NCBI GenBank assembly: GCA_017398685.1
Contig: JAFQFH010000043.1
Location: 1 to 64,000, forward strand
DNA: 64,000 nt
Source: Oscillospiraceae bacterium
GTDB lineage: Bacteria > Bacillota > Clostridia > Oscillospirales > Oscillospiraceae
Direction: 5' to 3'
Made by a program: the position numbers and the translations under genes. The notes under the pieces are model-generated. The model was not told where the DNA came from. It saw only the letters and a program-made list of their open reading frames with translations, and searched no databases. This document shows, piece after piece, positions 51,927 through 59,899 of the stretch; position 1 is the first letter of the stretch, and every line of letters starts with the position of its first letter.

Positions 51927-52924
51927 TAAATCCCATTGCCGTATATACTGACAGCCTCACTCTCTACTGGAGCGCCATAGTCATCGCTCTGGGCATAGCC
52001 GCCTGCCTCAGCATGAGTCTGGCGCTCTACACCTCCTACGCCGGCAGCGGCCGGGCGCTGTGGGTAATGTTCCCTCCTGCTGTCGTTTTCTCCGTGTTTT
52101 TCTCCCGGCTTTTGCACTGGTACTGCCATACCGAGCAGTACGCGGGCTTCATCAATGCGTTGACGGACTACTCTGCCGGCGGCTACGTGCTGCCCGGCGC
52201 CATACTGGGCGTATTTCTGGCAGCTTTACTGGTGCGCTCCCTGGGCTTTACGGACAATGTGTCCAGGCTTCTGGACGCAGTGGCCCCGGGTGGTGCGCTG
52301 GCAATAGCCTTTATCCGGCTCAGCGCACTTTTCAACTCCTCCTGCCGCGGCAAGATTGCCGTGAAAACCCCCGCATTGCAGCATCTGCCTCTGGCCTCTC
52401 CCGTGTACTCAGGCGGAGCCGACGATTACCGTTTTGCCACTTTCTTCGTGCAGTTTCTTCTGATGCTGCTGATTTTTGGCATTCTCTACCGTTTCTATAC
52501 CAGAAGGCGCAATCGCCCCATGAAGGGCGGGCTGAGCCGGGACGGACACACCGCAAGGCTGTTTTTGCTCCTTTACGGAGCTGTGGAGCTTATTATGGAC
52601 TCTACCCGCTATGACTCAAGCTTTCTGCCCTTCAACGGCTTTGTAAGCTCGGTGCAGATAATCTCCGCGGTGCTTGTGGTTTATGTGCTGGTGTATTACA
52701 GTGTGCTTTCCGTCAGGGTAAACGGTCTTCGTTTTTCCCACTGGCTGATGTGGCTTTTGTCCATTGCCGCTCTTGGCGGCGGAGGTATGTGCGAGTATCT
52801 GGTGCAGCGCCACGGCGACTGGTACTTAAAGTGCTACGGCGGTATGGGCCTTTGCATACTGGTTTTGTGCCTTATCGGCTGGAACCTGTACAAGGGCTGC
52901 TGCGCAAAGTACAAAACAGAATAA
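51923..52924 (+). CDS. Lgt-like membrane protein (prolipoprotein diacylglyceryl transferase paralogue)
   Basis: 333 residues, seven or more membrane helices. Lgt-like stretches are recognisable: YWSAIVIALGI opening, GGYVLPGAILGVFLAALL, DAVAPGGALAIAFIRLSALFN (compare D..AP...G..GRxGNFxN) and LYGAVELIMDSTRYD. However, the His of the HGG motif is absent, GRxGNFxN has become IRLSALFN, and the second essential Arg region is altered, so normal transferase activity is doubtful. A canonical lgt is presumably elsewhere. Start overlaps the preceding stop as ATGA. Confidence 0.75.
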   Translation: MINPIAVYTDSLTLYWSAIVIALGIAACLSMSLALYTSYAGSGRALWVMFPPAVVFSVFFSRLLHWYCHTEQYAGFINALTDYSAGGYVLPGAILGVFLAALLVRSLGFTDNVSRLLDAVAPGGALAIAFIRLSALFNSSCRGKIAVKTPALQHLPLASPVYSGGADDYRFATFFVQFLLMLLIFGILYRFYTRRRNRPMKGGLSRDGHTARLFLLLYGAVELIMDSTRYDSSFLPFNGFVSSVQIISAVLVVYVLVYYSVLSVRVNGLRFSHWLMWLLSIAALGGGGMCEYLVQRHGDWYLKCYGGMGLCILVLCLIGWNLYKGCCAKYKTE

Positions 52925-52931
52925 ATTTTCG

Positions 52932-52962
52932 GGACACGCATCGGAAGCTGCGTGTCCTTTTT
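52932..52962 (+). terminator. terminator of the envelope operon
   Basis: A 9-bp stem (52932-52940 with 52949-52957), eight-base loop, five T. The B12-riboswitch promoter begins two bases later. Confidence 0.8.
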
Positions 52963-52963
52963 C

Positions 52964-52992
52964 TTGCAATGCAGGCTTACGGGTGCTATACT
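52964..52992 (+). promoter_or_regulatory. sigma-A promoter of the cobalamin-riboswitch operon
   Basis: TTGCAA (52964-52969), 17 bases, TATACT (52987-52992); start near 53000. Confidence 0.75.
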
Positions 52993-53004
52993 TATCCGGC
53001 AAGC

Positions 53005-53270
53005 AAATATTTTGGGATCTGCACACTGATGCAGTCAACAGGGGAATGCAGGTGAAAATCCTGCGCGAGGCCGTCACTGTGAGGCGGGGCATATGCCCCC
53101 GAAGTCAGAAAACCTGCCCAAAGGCGCATAATGCGCTTAGTCCAACGGGAGTTGGACTTACGTACAAGGATCCGCGGCACCCGGGTCTTGCTTAGTGCAG
53201 CATTGGTGGACATGCTGCACTGTCAAACTCTCTTTTTCCTTGTACGTGATTTGCAGACAAGGAAGGAGAG
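53005..53270 (+). promoter_or_regulatory. cobalamin (B12) riboswitch with SD-sequestering platform
   Basis: Conserved B12-aptamer blocks: AACAGGGGAAT, GGTGAAAATCC, CCGTCACTGTGA, then GAAGTCAGAAAACCTGCC, and a P13-like hairpin (AGTCCAAC with GTTGGACT, 53149-53168 region). Downstream, TCCTTGTACGT (53237-53247) can pair with ACGTACAAGGA (53160-53170), or TTCCTTGT (53236-53243) with ACAAGGAA (53257-53264) plus CTCTC (53228-53232) with GAGAG (53266-53270), which masks the SD of the DUF4430 gene. The two pairings exclude each other, so control is probably at translation. Confidence 0.93.
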
Positions 53271-53278
53271 TATTTTTT

Positions 53279-53683
53279 ATGCAAAAAAGCAAAAAATCAG
53301 GACTTATTGCGGTTTTGCTGCTGCTTGTGCTGGTCGCAGCGGCGGCAGTGGCGTATTTTGTGTTTGTCCCGCAAATTCAGCCCAGCGCAGATGTAAAAAC
53401 CGTCAGTGTCAAAGTTATCCACGCTGATGGCTCGGAAAAAGTCTTCACACTTGAAACTCAGGCCGAAACTCTGGGCCAGGCTCTTGAGGAAGCAGAGCTT
53501 ATAGTCGGCGAGGAGGGCCCCTACGGGCTTTACATCCTCGGTGTGGACGGCGAGACCGTGGATGAGAGCAAGCAGCAGTGGTGGTGTCTGACAAAGGGCG
53601 GACAGCAGCACAATCAGGGTGCGGACAGCACTGTACTTAGCGACGGGGATGCCTATGAGCTCAGTTTCACCGAAGGCTGGTAA
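53279..53683 (+). CDS. DUF4430 (transcobalamin-like) surface protein
   Basis: 134 residues: basic N-terminus, one membrane anchor (about 9-30, no lipobox Cys), then a DUF4430 domain of about 90 residues (KVIHADGSEKVFTLETQAETLGQALEE, YILGVDGETVDESKQQWW, GADSTVLSDGDAYELSF). This domain is related to the beta domain of intrinsic factor/transcobalamin; the cobalamin riboswitch upstream supports a role in corrinoid capture at the cell surface. SD AAGGAG lies 8-9 bases upstream and is the target of the riboswitch. Followed by the S component with overlapping frames. Confidence 0.9.
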   Translation: MQKSKKSGLIAVLLLLVLVAAAAVAYFVFVPQIQPSADVKTVSVKVIHADGSEKVFTLETQAETLGQALEEAELIVGEEGPYGLYILGVDGETVDESKQQWWCLTKGGQQHNQGADSTVLSDGDAYELSFTEGW

Positions 53684-54170
53684 GCTAAGTGTGAGGGAGA
53701 TCTGCCTGATGAGCCTTATGGGAGCGCTGATGTTCGCCTCCCAGCTGGCCATGTCGGGCCTTGCCAATATCCACATTATTGCACCCCTCATTATAATCTG
53801 CTGCGTTTTTTTCGCTTGGCGGGCGCTGTACGCTATTTTTGTTTTTGTGCTGCTGGAGGTGCTTGTATGGGGTCTGGGAATTTGGGTAATAAGCCACATG
53901 TACCTCTGGCCCGCTCTGGCTCTCGCCGCCATAGTCATGCGCCGCTGTGACCAGCCTCTTGTCTGGGCGGTGGTTGCAGGCATACACGGGCTTTTGTTTG
54001 GGGCAGGCTGTGCCATACCCTATCTTTTTATCGGGGGCTGGGAAATGGCCTTTTCCTATTGGCTCAGCGGCATACCCTTTGACCTTGTCCACTGTCTGGG
54101 TAACTTTGTGCTGACGCTCATACTGTACAGGCCTTTGAAAAAAGTGTTCTCCCGGGCTCTGAGCGCATGA
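53655..54170 (+). CDS. ECF transporter S component, probable cobalamin-specific
   Basis: About 171 residues with five to six membrane helices. The opening KLSVREICLMSLMGALMFASQLAMSGLANIHI in part is characteristic of ECF S components; the LIIICCVFFAWRAL, YLWPALALAAIV and HCLGNFVLTLILYRPL helices follow. Start is uncertain: ATG at 53655 (overlapping DUF4430 by 29 bases), ATG at 53649, or GTG at 53691. Riboswitch and DUF4430 context point to vitamin B12 or a precursor, similar to the CbrT group. The energising EcfA/EcfT module is not in the window. Confidence 0.85.
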   Translation: MSSVSPKAGKLSVREICLMSLMGALMFASQLAMSGLANIHIIAPLIIICCVFFAWRALYAIFVFVLLEVLVWGLGIWVISHMYLWPALALAAIVMRRCDQPLVWAVVAGIHGLLFGAGCAIPYLFIGGWEMAFSYWLSGIPFDLVHCLGNFVLTLILYRPLKKVFSRALSA

Positions 54171-54177
54171 AACGCAT

Positions 54178-54210
54178 AAAAACCTCGCTGATAAAATCAG
54201 CGAGGTTTTT
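54178..54210. terminator. bidirectional terminator
   Basis: A 15-base arm (54178-54192) with 54196-54210, AAA loop, A5 and T5 flanks; shared by the ECF-S and clpC genes. Confidence 0.85.
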
Positions 54211-56500
54211 ATTGCACTTTAAGGACAATGCCGCCATTTTCAAGCTCCGCTCTTATCCTGTCGCCGCTTTTCGCCTTTCCGTCCAGAATAAGCTGTGCAG
54301 CCTCATCTTCAATGCAGCGGCGAAGCAGTCTTCTCAAGGGGCGGGCTCCGTATTTTTCGTCGTATCCTGTCTGCGCCAGATGCCCCAGCGCCTCATCGGG
54401 TACATAAAGCTCCAGCCCCAGTTTTTCAAAGCGCCCCTTCATCTGGGAAAGCAGGGTCCCGGTTATCTCCTGCATGTCATTTTTTGTGAGCTTGTGAAAT
54501 ACTATCGTCTCGTCCAGTCTGTTTAAAAATTCCGGCTTGAAGGTGGCCTTAAGCTCCTCCATGACCTGCTCGTCCGGGGCTGAGCTTCCGTTTTCAGCGC
54601 CACCAAAGCCTATGGCCTTTCTCCCCTGACATATGGCCTTTGCTCCCACATTTGAGGTCATGACCACAAGGGTGTTGCCGAAGTTCACCCGCCTGCCCAG
54701 CGAGTCTGTCAGCTGTCCGTCCTCCATTATCTGCAAGAGTATGCTCCACACGTCCTCGTGGGCCTTTTCTATTTCGTCCAGAAGCAGCACCGACCAGCTT
54801 TTCCGCCGCACTTTCTCGGTAAGCTGTCCTCCGTCCTCATAGCCCACATATCCGGGAGGCGCACCGATAAGGCGGCTGACGGAATGCTTTTCCATGTATT
54901 CGGACATGTCAAGGCGTATCATTGCCTGCTCGCTGCCGTAGACCGTTTTGGCCAGTGCCTTGCAAAGCTCGGTCTTGCCTACGCCTGTAGGCCCCAGAAA
55001 GAGAAAGCAGCCCACCGGCCTTGAGGCCTCCTTCAGTCCCACCCGGCTGCGGCGGATGGCCCGGGCCACAGCGGAGACAGCTTCATCCTGACCGATAACG
55101 CGTTTTTTAAGCTCCTGCTCCAGATGCCGCAGCCGCTCCCGCTCGTCCTCTTCAAGTTCCGTCAGGGGCACTTCCGTCCAGCTGGATACCACCTGCGCCA
55201 CCTCGTTTGCCCCCACAAGTGCGCCCAGCCGTCCGCTGACCCGCAGCGAGGCTGCGGCCTCGTCAAGAAGGTCTATGGCCTTGTCCGGGAGAAAGCGGTC
55301 ATTTATATATCGCACGGAGAGCTCATAGGCCGCTGTGATGGCCTCATCGCAGATCATGACGCTGTGGTGCTTTTCCAGATTTTGCCTCAGACTGCGCAGC
55401 ATCTCCAGCGTCTCCTCCCTGTCCGGCTCACCCAGATGCACCGGTTGAAAGCGCCGCTCGAGAGCTGCATCCTTTTCTATGTGCCGTCTGTACTCCTCTG
55501 GCGTTGTGGCCCCGATTATCTGCACCTCGCCCCGGCCAAGAGCTGGCTTGAGGATGTTGGCCGCATCAATGGCCCCCTCTGCGCTGCCTGCGCCGACTAT
55601 GGTGTGCAGCTCGTCTATAAAAAGGATAACGTCTCCTGCTCGCTTCACATCCCGCAGCACAGCCTTTACCCTGTCTTCAAAATCGCCTCTGTACTTGGTG
55701 CCTGCCAGCATGGCCGGCACATCCAGACTGACTATGCGCTTGCTTTTAAGCTCCTCCGGGGCCTGCCCGGCGGCAACCCGCATTGCCAGCGCCTCCGCCA
55801 CCGCAGTCTTGCCCACCCCCGGCTCACCCACCAGAACAGGGTTATTCTTTCTCCGCCTCGACAATATCTGCACAGCCCTCACTATCTCGGCGCTGCGCCC
55901 CACCACCGGATCCAGTCCACCGGCGGCTGCAAGCTCGGTCAGATCCCGGCTGTACATATCAAGGGTCCTCGTCTCGGCTCTGCGGACCGTACTTCTGGCA
56001 GGACTGCCCTGAGTACGTCCGGGGCTTGACGGGGAACCGAAAGCGTCCATTATGTCTGTATATATGCGGTTTATGTCCGCGCCTGTATTTTTAAGCACCT
56101 GAACGCCGCCGCTGTCGCTCTGGCGGAGAATACCCAAAAGGATGTGCTCTGTGCCGATATAGCCCTGCTGCAAATTCTGCGCCTCTGCCGCAGCCCTCTC
56201 CATGGCGCAGCGAGCCCGTATGCTCAGCTCCTGGGGCATGTAGCCGGGGCTGCCGATACCGTTGAGCTTTTTCACCTGCTCATGGAGCATCATCTCGTTT
56301 ATTCCCTGTTTTTGCAAAATTCTGGCGCCAAGTCCGTCCTTTTCCATCAGTATACCCAGCAGCAAATGCTCCGTGCCCACAAAGCTGTGTCCCAGCTCCT
56401 TGGCCGCCTGTCCTGCCTTGTCTATGGCCTGCTCGGCCCTGTGGGTAAATCTGCCCTTGCTTTTCAAAATATGATCCCTCCATGGCGTGCTGATAGTCAT
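54209..56500 (-). CDS. clpC: ClpC-like AAA+ unfoldase lacking the middle (UVR) domain
   Basis: 763 residues; ClpC is usually 810-850. Two Clp_N repeats (RFTHRAEQAI, SFVGTEHLLLGIL and GYIGTEHILLGIL), D1 with Walker A GEPGVGKT (225-232) and FIDELHTIVGAG, D2 with GPTGVGKTEL and LLLDEIEKAH. The ClpP-docking loop is present (AIGFGG). Between D1 and D2 only LRVSGRLGALVGANEVAQVVSSW is seen in part where ClpC carries about 60 more residues of coiled-coil M-domain. ctsR, mcsA and mcsB are not adjacent. The ATG has GGAGG three bases upstream, a short spacing. Confidence 0.92.
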   Translation of the reverse strand: MTISTPWRDHILKSKGRFTHRAEQAIDKAGQAAKELGHSFVGTEHLLLGILMEKDGLGARILQKQGINEMMLHEQVKKLNGIGSPGYMPQELSIRARCAMERAAAEAQNLQQGYIGTEHILLGILRQSDSGGVQVLKNTGADINRIYTDIMDAFGSPSSPGRTQGSPARSTVRRAETRTLDMYSRDLTELAAAGGLDPVVGRSAEIVRAVQILSRRRKNNPVLVGEPGVGKTAVAEALAMRVAAGQAPEELKSKRIVSLDVPAMLAGTKYRGDFEDRVKAVLRDVKRAGDVILFIDELHTIVGAGSAEGAIDAANILKPALGRGEVQIIGATTPEEYRRHIEKDAALERRFQPVHLGEPDREETLEMLRSLRQNLEKHHSVMICDEAITAAYELSVRYINDRFLPDKAIDLLDEAAASLRVSGRLGALVGANEVAQVVSSWTEVPLTELEEDERERLRHLEQELKKRVIGQDEAVSAVARAIRRSRVGLKEASRPVGCFLFLGPTGVGKTELCKALAKTVYGSEQAMIRLDMSEYMEKHSVSRLIGAPPGYVGYEDGGQLTEKVRRKSWSVLLLDEIEKAHEDVWSILLQIMEDGQLTDSLGRRVNFGNTLVVMTSNVGAKAICQGRKAIGFGGAENGSSAPDEQVMEELKATFKPEFLNRLDETIVFHKLTKNDMQEITGTLLSQMKGRFEKLGLELYVPDEALGHLAQTGYDEKYGARPLRRLLRRCIEDEAAQLILDGKAKSGDRIRAELENGGIVLKVQ

Positions 56501-56600
56501 TATCCTCCGGACTTGCCGCCAAATCCGGCGAAGAATGCCGCTTAGTAAAAAAATTATCGCCAAATTCACACACAAATATATTGCATCAAAAATTTTTCAA

Positions 56601-56628
56601 TTGATTTTTCTATTTTATGTGTTACAAT
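56601..56628 (+). promoter_or_regulatory. sigma-A promoter of the ferredoxin gene
   Basis: TTGATT (56601-56606), 16 bases, TACAAT (56623-56628), about 47 bases before the ATG. Confidence 0.7.
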
Positions 56629-56674
56629 GTCGGTGTTAGGCTCACGGGCCCAAAATACATACGGAGGTAACATT

Positions 56675-56845
56675 ATGGCATACGTTATTACCGATGAGTG
56701 CCTGTCCTGCGGCGCATGCGCAGCTCAGTGCCCCGTTGAGGCAATTGACATGGGCGATCTGCACTATGTTATCGATGCAGACAAGTGCGTTGAGTGCGGT
56801 TCCTGCGCAGCTCAGTGCCCTGCCGATGCAATCGTTCAGGAGTAA
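56675..56845 (+). CDS. 2[4Fe-4S] ferredoxin, clostridial type
   Basis: 56 residues with two CxxCxxCxxxCP clusters: CLSCGACAAQCP and CVECGSCAAQCP. This is the classic low-potential electron carrier for pyruvate:ferredoxin oxidoreductase, hydrogenase and similar enzymes in anaerobes. GGAGGTAAC precedes the ATG. Monocistronic with its own promoter and terminator; GC-rich, repetitive codon pairs in the cluster motifs suggest high expression. Confidence 0.97.
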   Translation: MAYVITDECLSCGACAAQCPVEAIDMGDLHYVIDADKCVECGSCAAQCPADAIVQE

Positions 56846-56853
56846 TCAGCACT

Positions 56854-56893
56854 AATAATAAAAGGGACGATAAAAATCGTCCCTTTTATTATT
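56854..56893 (+). terminator. terminator of the ferredoxin gene
   Basis: An 18-bp stem (56854-56871 with 56876-56893), AAAA loop. A second small hairpin (56892-56914) follows. Confidence 0.8.
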
Positions 56894-56950
56894 TCTGAAG
56901 CGAATGCTTCGGAAATAATAAATGTTCTTGTATCACGAGGGAGCTTTCAG

Positions 56951-57664
56951 ATGGCAGACTTTACCGAGCTTTGGGCTGGCGGCCCCCGCTTTGCCCAGGC
57001 GGATCATTTCAAGCTGGGTACCGACAGCGTACTGCTGGCCGATTTTGTGAATACTTCCTCTGCAAAGCGGGGGATAGATTTGGGCTGCGCCTCCGGGGCG
57101 ATAGCCCTTTTGCTGCTTGCAAAAAGCGATAAGCTGCACATGAGCGGAGTGGACATAGTTGAGGCCGCGGTGGAGCTTGCAAGGGAGAATATGCGCGAAA
57201 ACGGCCTTGAGGGGAGAAGCAGTATCATCCACGGCGATATAAAAGAGCACCGCAGCCTTTTCACCGCCGGCAGCTTTGACCTTGTGGCGGTGAATCCGCC
57301 CTACTTTGCCGCCGGCAGCGGGGCGCTTTCTCCAAAAAGCGGCAGGGATGCCGCCCGTGGGGAGATGCAGTGCAGCCTTGAGGATATTGTAAGAGCTGCG
57401 GCCTTTCTCCTTCGCACCGGGGGCAGCTTCAATATGGTGCACCGCCCGGAAAGGCTCAGCGAGGCCTTCACGCTCATGTCCCGCTACGGACTTGAGGCAA
57501 AACGCATGCGCCTTGTGTGCCACAAAGCGGAGAGCACCCCCAGCCTTGTGCTCATAGAGGGCCGCCGGGGTGCAAAGCCGGGGCTCAGGATAGAGCCTTT
57601 GCTTATTTTGAGCAATGGTGACGGCAGTGAAAGCGAAGAATACAAGAGAATATATCACCGATAA
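56951..57664 (+). CDS. trmN6: tRNA1(Val) adenine-37 N6-methyltransferase (YfiC/TrmN6 type)
   Basis: 237 residues, Rossmann methyltransferase. SAM-binding IDLGCASGAIALLLL, acidic VDIVEAAVELARENM, and the catalytic NPPY (DLVAVNPPYFA) of N6-adenine methyltransferases. The FKLGTDSVLLADF opening is typical of the YfiC family, which methylates A37 of tRNA-Val in E. coli. GAGGGAG lies upstream of the ATG. Monocistronic or preceding spmA by 100 bases after a hairpin. Confidence 0.9.
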   Translation: MADFTELWAGGPRFAQADHFKLGTDSVLLADFVNTSSAKRGIDLGCASGAIALLLLAKSDKLHMSGVDIVEAAVELARENMRENGLEGRSSIIHGDIKEHRSLFTAGSFDLVAVNPPYFAAGSGALSPKSGRDAARGEMQCSLEDIVRAAAFLLRTGGSFNMVHRPERLSEAFTLMSRYGLEAKRMRLVCHKAESTPSLVLIEGRRGAKPGLRIEPLLILSNGDGSESEEYKRIYHR

Positions 57665-57668
57665 TAAA

Positions 57669-57702
57669 AAGCATCTCTCCCGGATTTCCGGGAAAGATGC
57701 TT
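57669..57702 (+). terminator. terminator of trmN6
   Basis: A long imperfect stem (57669-57683 with 57688-57702) but only a broken T-rich tail. Confidence 0.6.
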
Positions 57703-57763
57703 ATTATTATTTTCCTGCCCTTCCCGTGGTAATAGCTTTGCCGCTGCCTGCATATTTTAAGGC

Positions 57764-58357
57764 ATGGCCACAGGCTCGGAAAGGACGGCGGTAAAACTGT
57801 TTTCATACATATTGGCTTTTCTTTTTGTTTTTTCCACTCTGGCGCTGGCGGCAGGCGGCGGAAATCCGGACGCCCTTTTTCAGGGTGCGGAGCAGGCCGT
57901 CAGCTTTTGTATCGGCATTACAGGCGGCATCTGCCTTTGGAGCGCAGTAATGGAGCTTATGGAGCAAAGCGGCGTAAGCCGCGCCCTGAGCGCAGCACTG
58001 CAAAAAATTCTCGTCAGGCTTTTCCCCATCGGCTGCCGGCATGAGCACATTCTCTCCGCCATCAGCCAGAACGTAAGCGCAAATCTTTTAGGGCTGGGCA
58101 ATGCCGCAACTCCTGCGGGGATACGGGCGGCTCAGGGCCTTGCCGCGCTGGGCGAGAAGGCCGCCGATGAGCTTTGCATGCTGGTGGTTTTGAATACCGC
58201 CTCCATACAGCTCATCCCCAGTACCATCGCCGCAGTCCGCTCATCATATGGAGCTGCCGCCGCCTTTGACATAACGGCGGCTGTGTGGATAAGCTCTGCC
58301 ATATCCCTGGCGGTGGGCCTTGGAACGGCGCATATTCTGAAAAAGCTATGGCGTTGA
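57764..58357 (+). CDS. spmA: spore maturation protein A (SpmA)
   Basis: 197 residues, matching B. subtilis SpmA (196). A nucleoside-recognition (Gate) domain membrane protein with four to five helices; QGAEQAVSFCIGITGGICLWSAVMELMEQSG, NVSANLLGLGNAATPAGI and VVLNTASIQLIPST are family blocks in part. SpmA and SpmB are needed for spore core dehydration and heat resistance. The start is uncertain: the ATG at 57764 has only AAGG one base upstream, and no better start codon follows a later AAGGA at 57781. Overlaps spmB by 10 bases. Confidence 0.9.
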   Translation: MATGSERTAVKLFSYILAFLFVFSTLALAAGGGNPDALFQGAEQAVSFCIGITGGICLWSAVMELMEQSGVSRALSAALQKILVRLFPIGCRHEHILSAISQNVSANLLGLGNAATPAGIRAAQGLAALGEKAADELCMLVVLNTASIQLIPSTIAAVRSSYGAAAAFDITAAVWISSAISLAVGLGTAHILKKLWR

Positions 58358-58875
58358 GCTCTCTTTTTTCCCTTACGGCCCCTGTTCTCATCTCGGCCCT
58401 TTGTCTTTATGCCCTTACAAAAAAAGTGGATGTTTATGCGGCTTTATGTGAAGGGGCGAGAAAGGGCCTTGGCGTAATCTCCGATATGCTTCCGGCTCTC
58501 ATCTGCCTTTTTCCGGCCCTTTGGCTTTTCAGGGAGACTGTTCTGGCCTCCCTTCTGACCGGGATATTGTCTCCTGTTTTTGAGAGTGTGGGCATACCTC
58601 CCGAAACAGGGCTTATCATGCTCTTGCGCCCGCTTTCAGGCAGCGCCGCTCTGAGCGAAGCCTCGGCGCTGATAGCCCGGTACGGAGCAGACTCTCTCAT
58701 CGGCCGCACGGCGGCAGTGATGATAGGCTCCAGTGAAACGAGCTTTTACGTGATTGCCGTATACTTTTCAGCAGCAGGCGTAAAAAACAGCCGCTGGGCC
58801 GTGCCTGCGGCGCTGGCGGCGGATATGGCCTGCTTTCTTTCAGGTGCGTGGATATGCAGGATAATGTGGGGCTGA
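58348..58875 (+). CDS. spmB: spore maturation protein B (SpmB)
   Basis: 175 residues (B. subtilis SpmB is 178), second half of the SpmAB pair. Family blocks: YAALCEGARKGLGVISDMLPALI in part, LRPLSGSAALSEASALIARYGADSLIGRTAAVMIGSSETSFYV in part. Five membrane helices. The ATG lies 10 bases before the spmA stop. With SpmA it probably moves a small solute during core dehydration. Its presence is strong evidence that the organism forms, or recently formed, endospores. Confidence 0.93.
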   Translation: MALSSLFSLTAPVLISALCLYALTKKVDVYAALCEGARKGLGVISDMLPALICLFPALWLFRETVLASLLTGILSPVFESVGIPPETGLIMLLRPLSGSAALSEASALIARYGADSLIGRTAAVMIGSSETSFYVIAVYFSAAGVKNSRWAVPAALAADMACFLSGAWICRIMWG

Positions 58876-58916
58876 GAGAGGACTTTGAGGAAGCCTCAAA
58901 GTCCTTTTGTGCCGGG

Positions 58917-59840
58917 TCAGTCCGGACGGTTCTGCTGTGCGCTCATGGCGGAGGGGAGCTTTTGTATGAAGTGCCGTACAGCCGGATTGTCATCGTTTTT
59001 CCTCCATGCAATCAGTATTTCCTCAGTCTCCCCCTCCCCGGTCAGCGGAACGAACACCACGTTTTCCGTACCCACGTCCCAGGGATGGGAATACTCCGGC
59101 ACAATGGAGATACCCTCCTCCGCAGCCACCATCATAAGTATGCTCTCCATATCATTTGAACGCCAGATGATATTGGGCTGATAGCCTGCCTGCTGATAAA
59201 GCCTTATATAGAAAGCATCGCCAAAGGAGTTGCCGCTGCCCGAGGGGGACATGAAGAGGATATTTTCCTGCTTGAGGTCCCGGCGGCTCAGCTGGCGGCG
59301 TCTTGCCAGGGGATGGTTTGCGTAAAGAGCCACTCTCAAAGGCACATTCTCCACAAGCTGAGTGCACAGGCTCTCCTCCTGACGGAGATTGGTGCTGTCC
59401 CATGTGAAGATGATGTCGTATTCCCCGTTTATAAGCCCCGACGCCAGCATATCCGTATCACAGCGGTAGCAGGAAATGAGCACATTGGGATACTCGTTGT
59501 GGAAGCTGCAAAGGTATTTTGGCAGGTCGCTGTGCTCATAGCCTTTGGTATAGCCCAGCCGCAGCTCGCCCTCAAGGCCGGTGGAGGCCTCCCGGGTACG
59601 CAGCATGGCAGCTTCCATCCGCCCCAGTATCTCACGGGCCTCCTTCAGAAACACCTTTCCCGCCGGGGTCAGCGACACAGGCCGTGTGTTCCGGTCAAAA
59701 AGCTTTGTGCCGATATTCTCCTCAAGAGCCTGAATCTGCTGTGTTATGGCGGTCTGGGAGATGTAATGGCTTACGGCGGCCTTGGTAAAGCTTGCATTTT
59801 CCGCAACGGACACAAAATAGCGCAATTGATTTAAATTCAT
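58917..59840 (-). CDS. LysR-family transcriptional regulator
   Basis: 307 residues. N-terminal winged HTH MNLNQLRYFVSVAENASFTKAA, ISQTAITQQIQALEENIGTKLF, then the LysR substrate-binding domain (about 90-300) with TWDSTNLRQEESL and MVAAEEGISIVPEY. ATG at 59838-59840 is in the family position, although the frame remains open 70 codons upstream through the promoter region. It is divergent from the T-box ABC operon, and its promoter shares a -35 box with that operon, so mutual regulation is likely. Effector unknown; an aromatic amino acid or derivative would fit the context. Confidence 0.93.
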   Translation of the reverse strand: MNLNQLRYFVSVAENASFTKAAVSHYISQTAITQQIQALEENIGTKLFDRNTRPVSLTPAGKVFLKEAREILGRMEAAMLRTREASTGLEGELRLGYTKGYEHSDLPKYLCSFHNEYPNVLISCYRCDTDMLASGLINGEYDIIFTWDSTNLRQEESLCTQLVENVPLRVALYANHPLARRRQLSRRDLKQENILFMSPSGSGNSFGDAFYIRLYQQAGYQPNIIWRSNDMESILMMVAAEEGISIVPEYSHPWDVGTENVVFVPLTGEGETEEILIAWRKNDDNPAVRHFIQKLPSAMSAQQNRPD

Positions 59841-59870
59841 GAATGCACGCACCTTTAATAAGTTTTTCTT

Positions 59871-59899
59871 ATTATAATATGTAAATATTGAATTTGCAA
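59871..59899 (-). promoter_or_regulatory. sigma-A promoter of the LysR gene (shared -35)
   Basis: TTGCAA (59894-59899), 17 bases, perfect TATAAT (59871-59876) on the minus strand. TTGCAA is self-complementary and is the same hexamer used by the divergent promoter. Confidence 0.75.
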
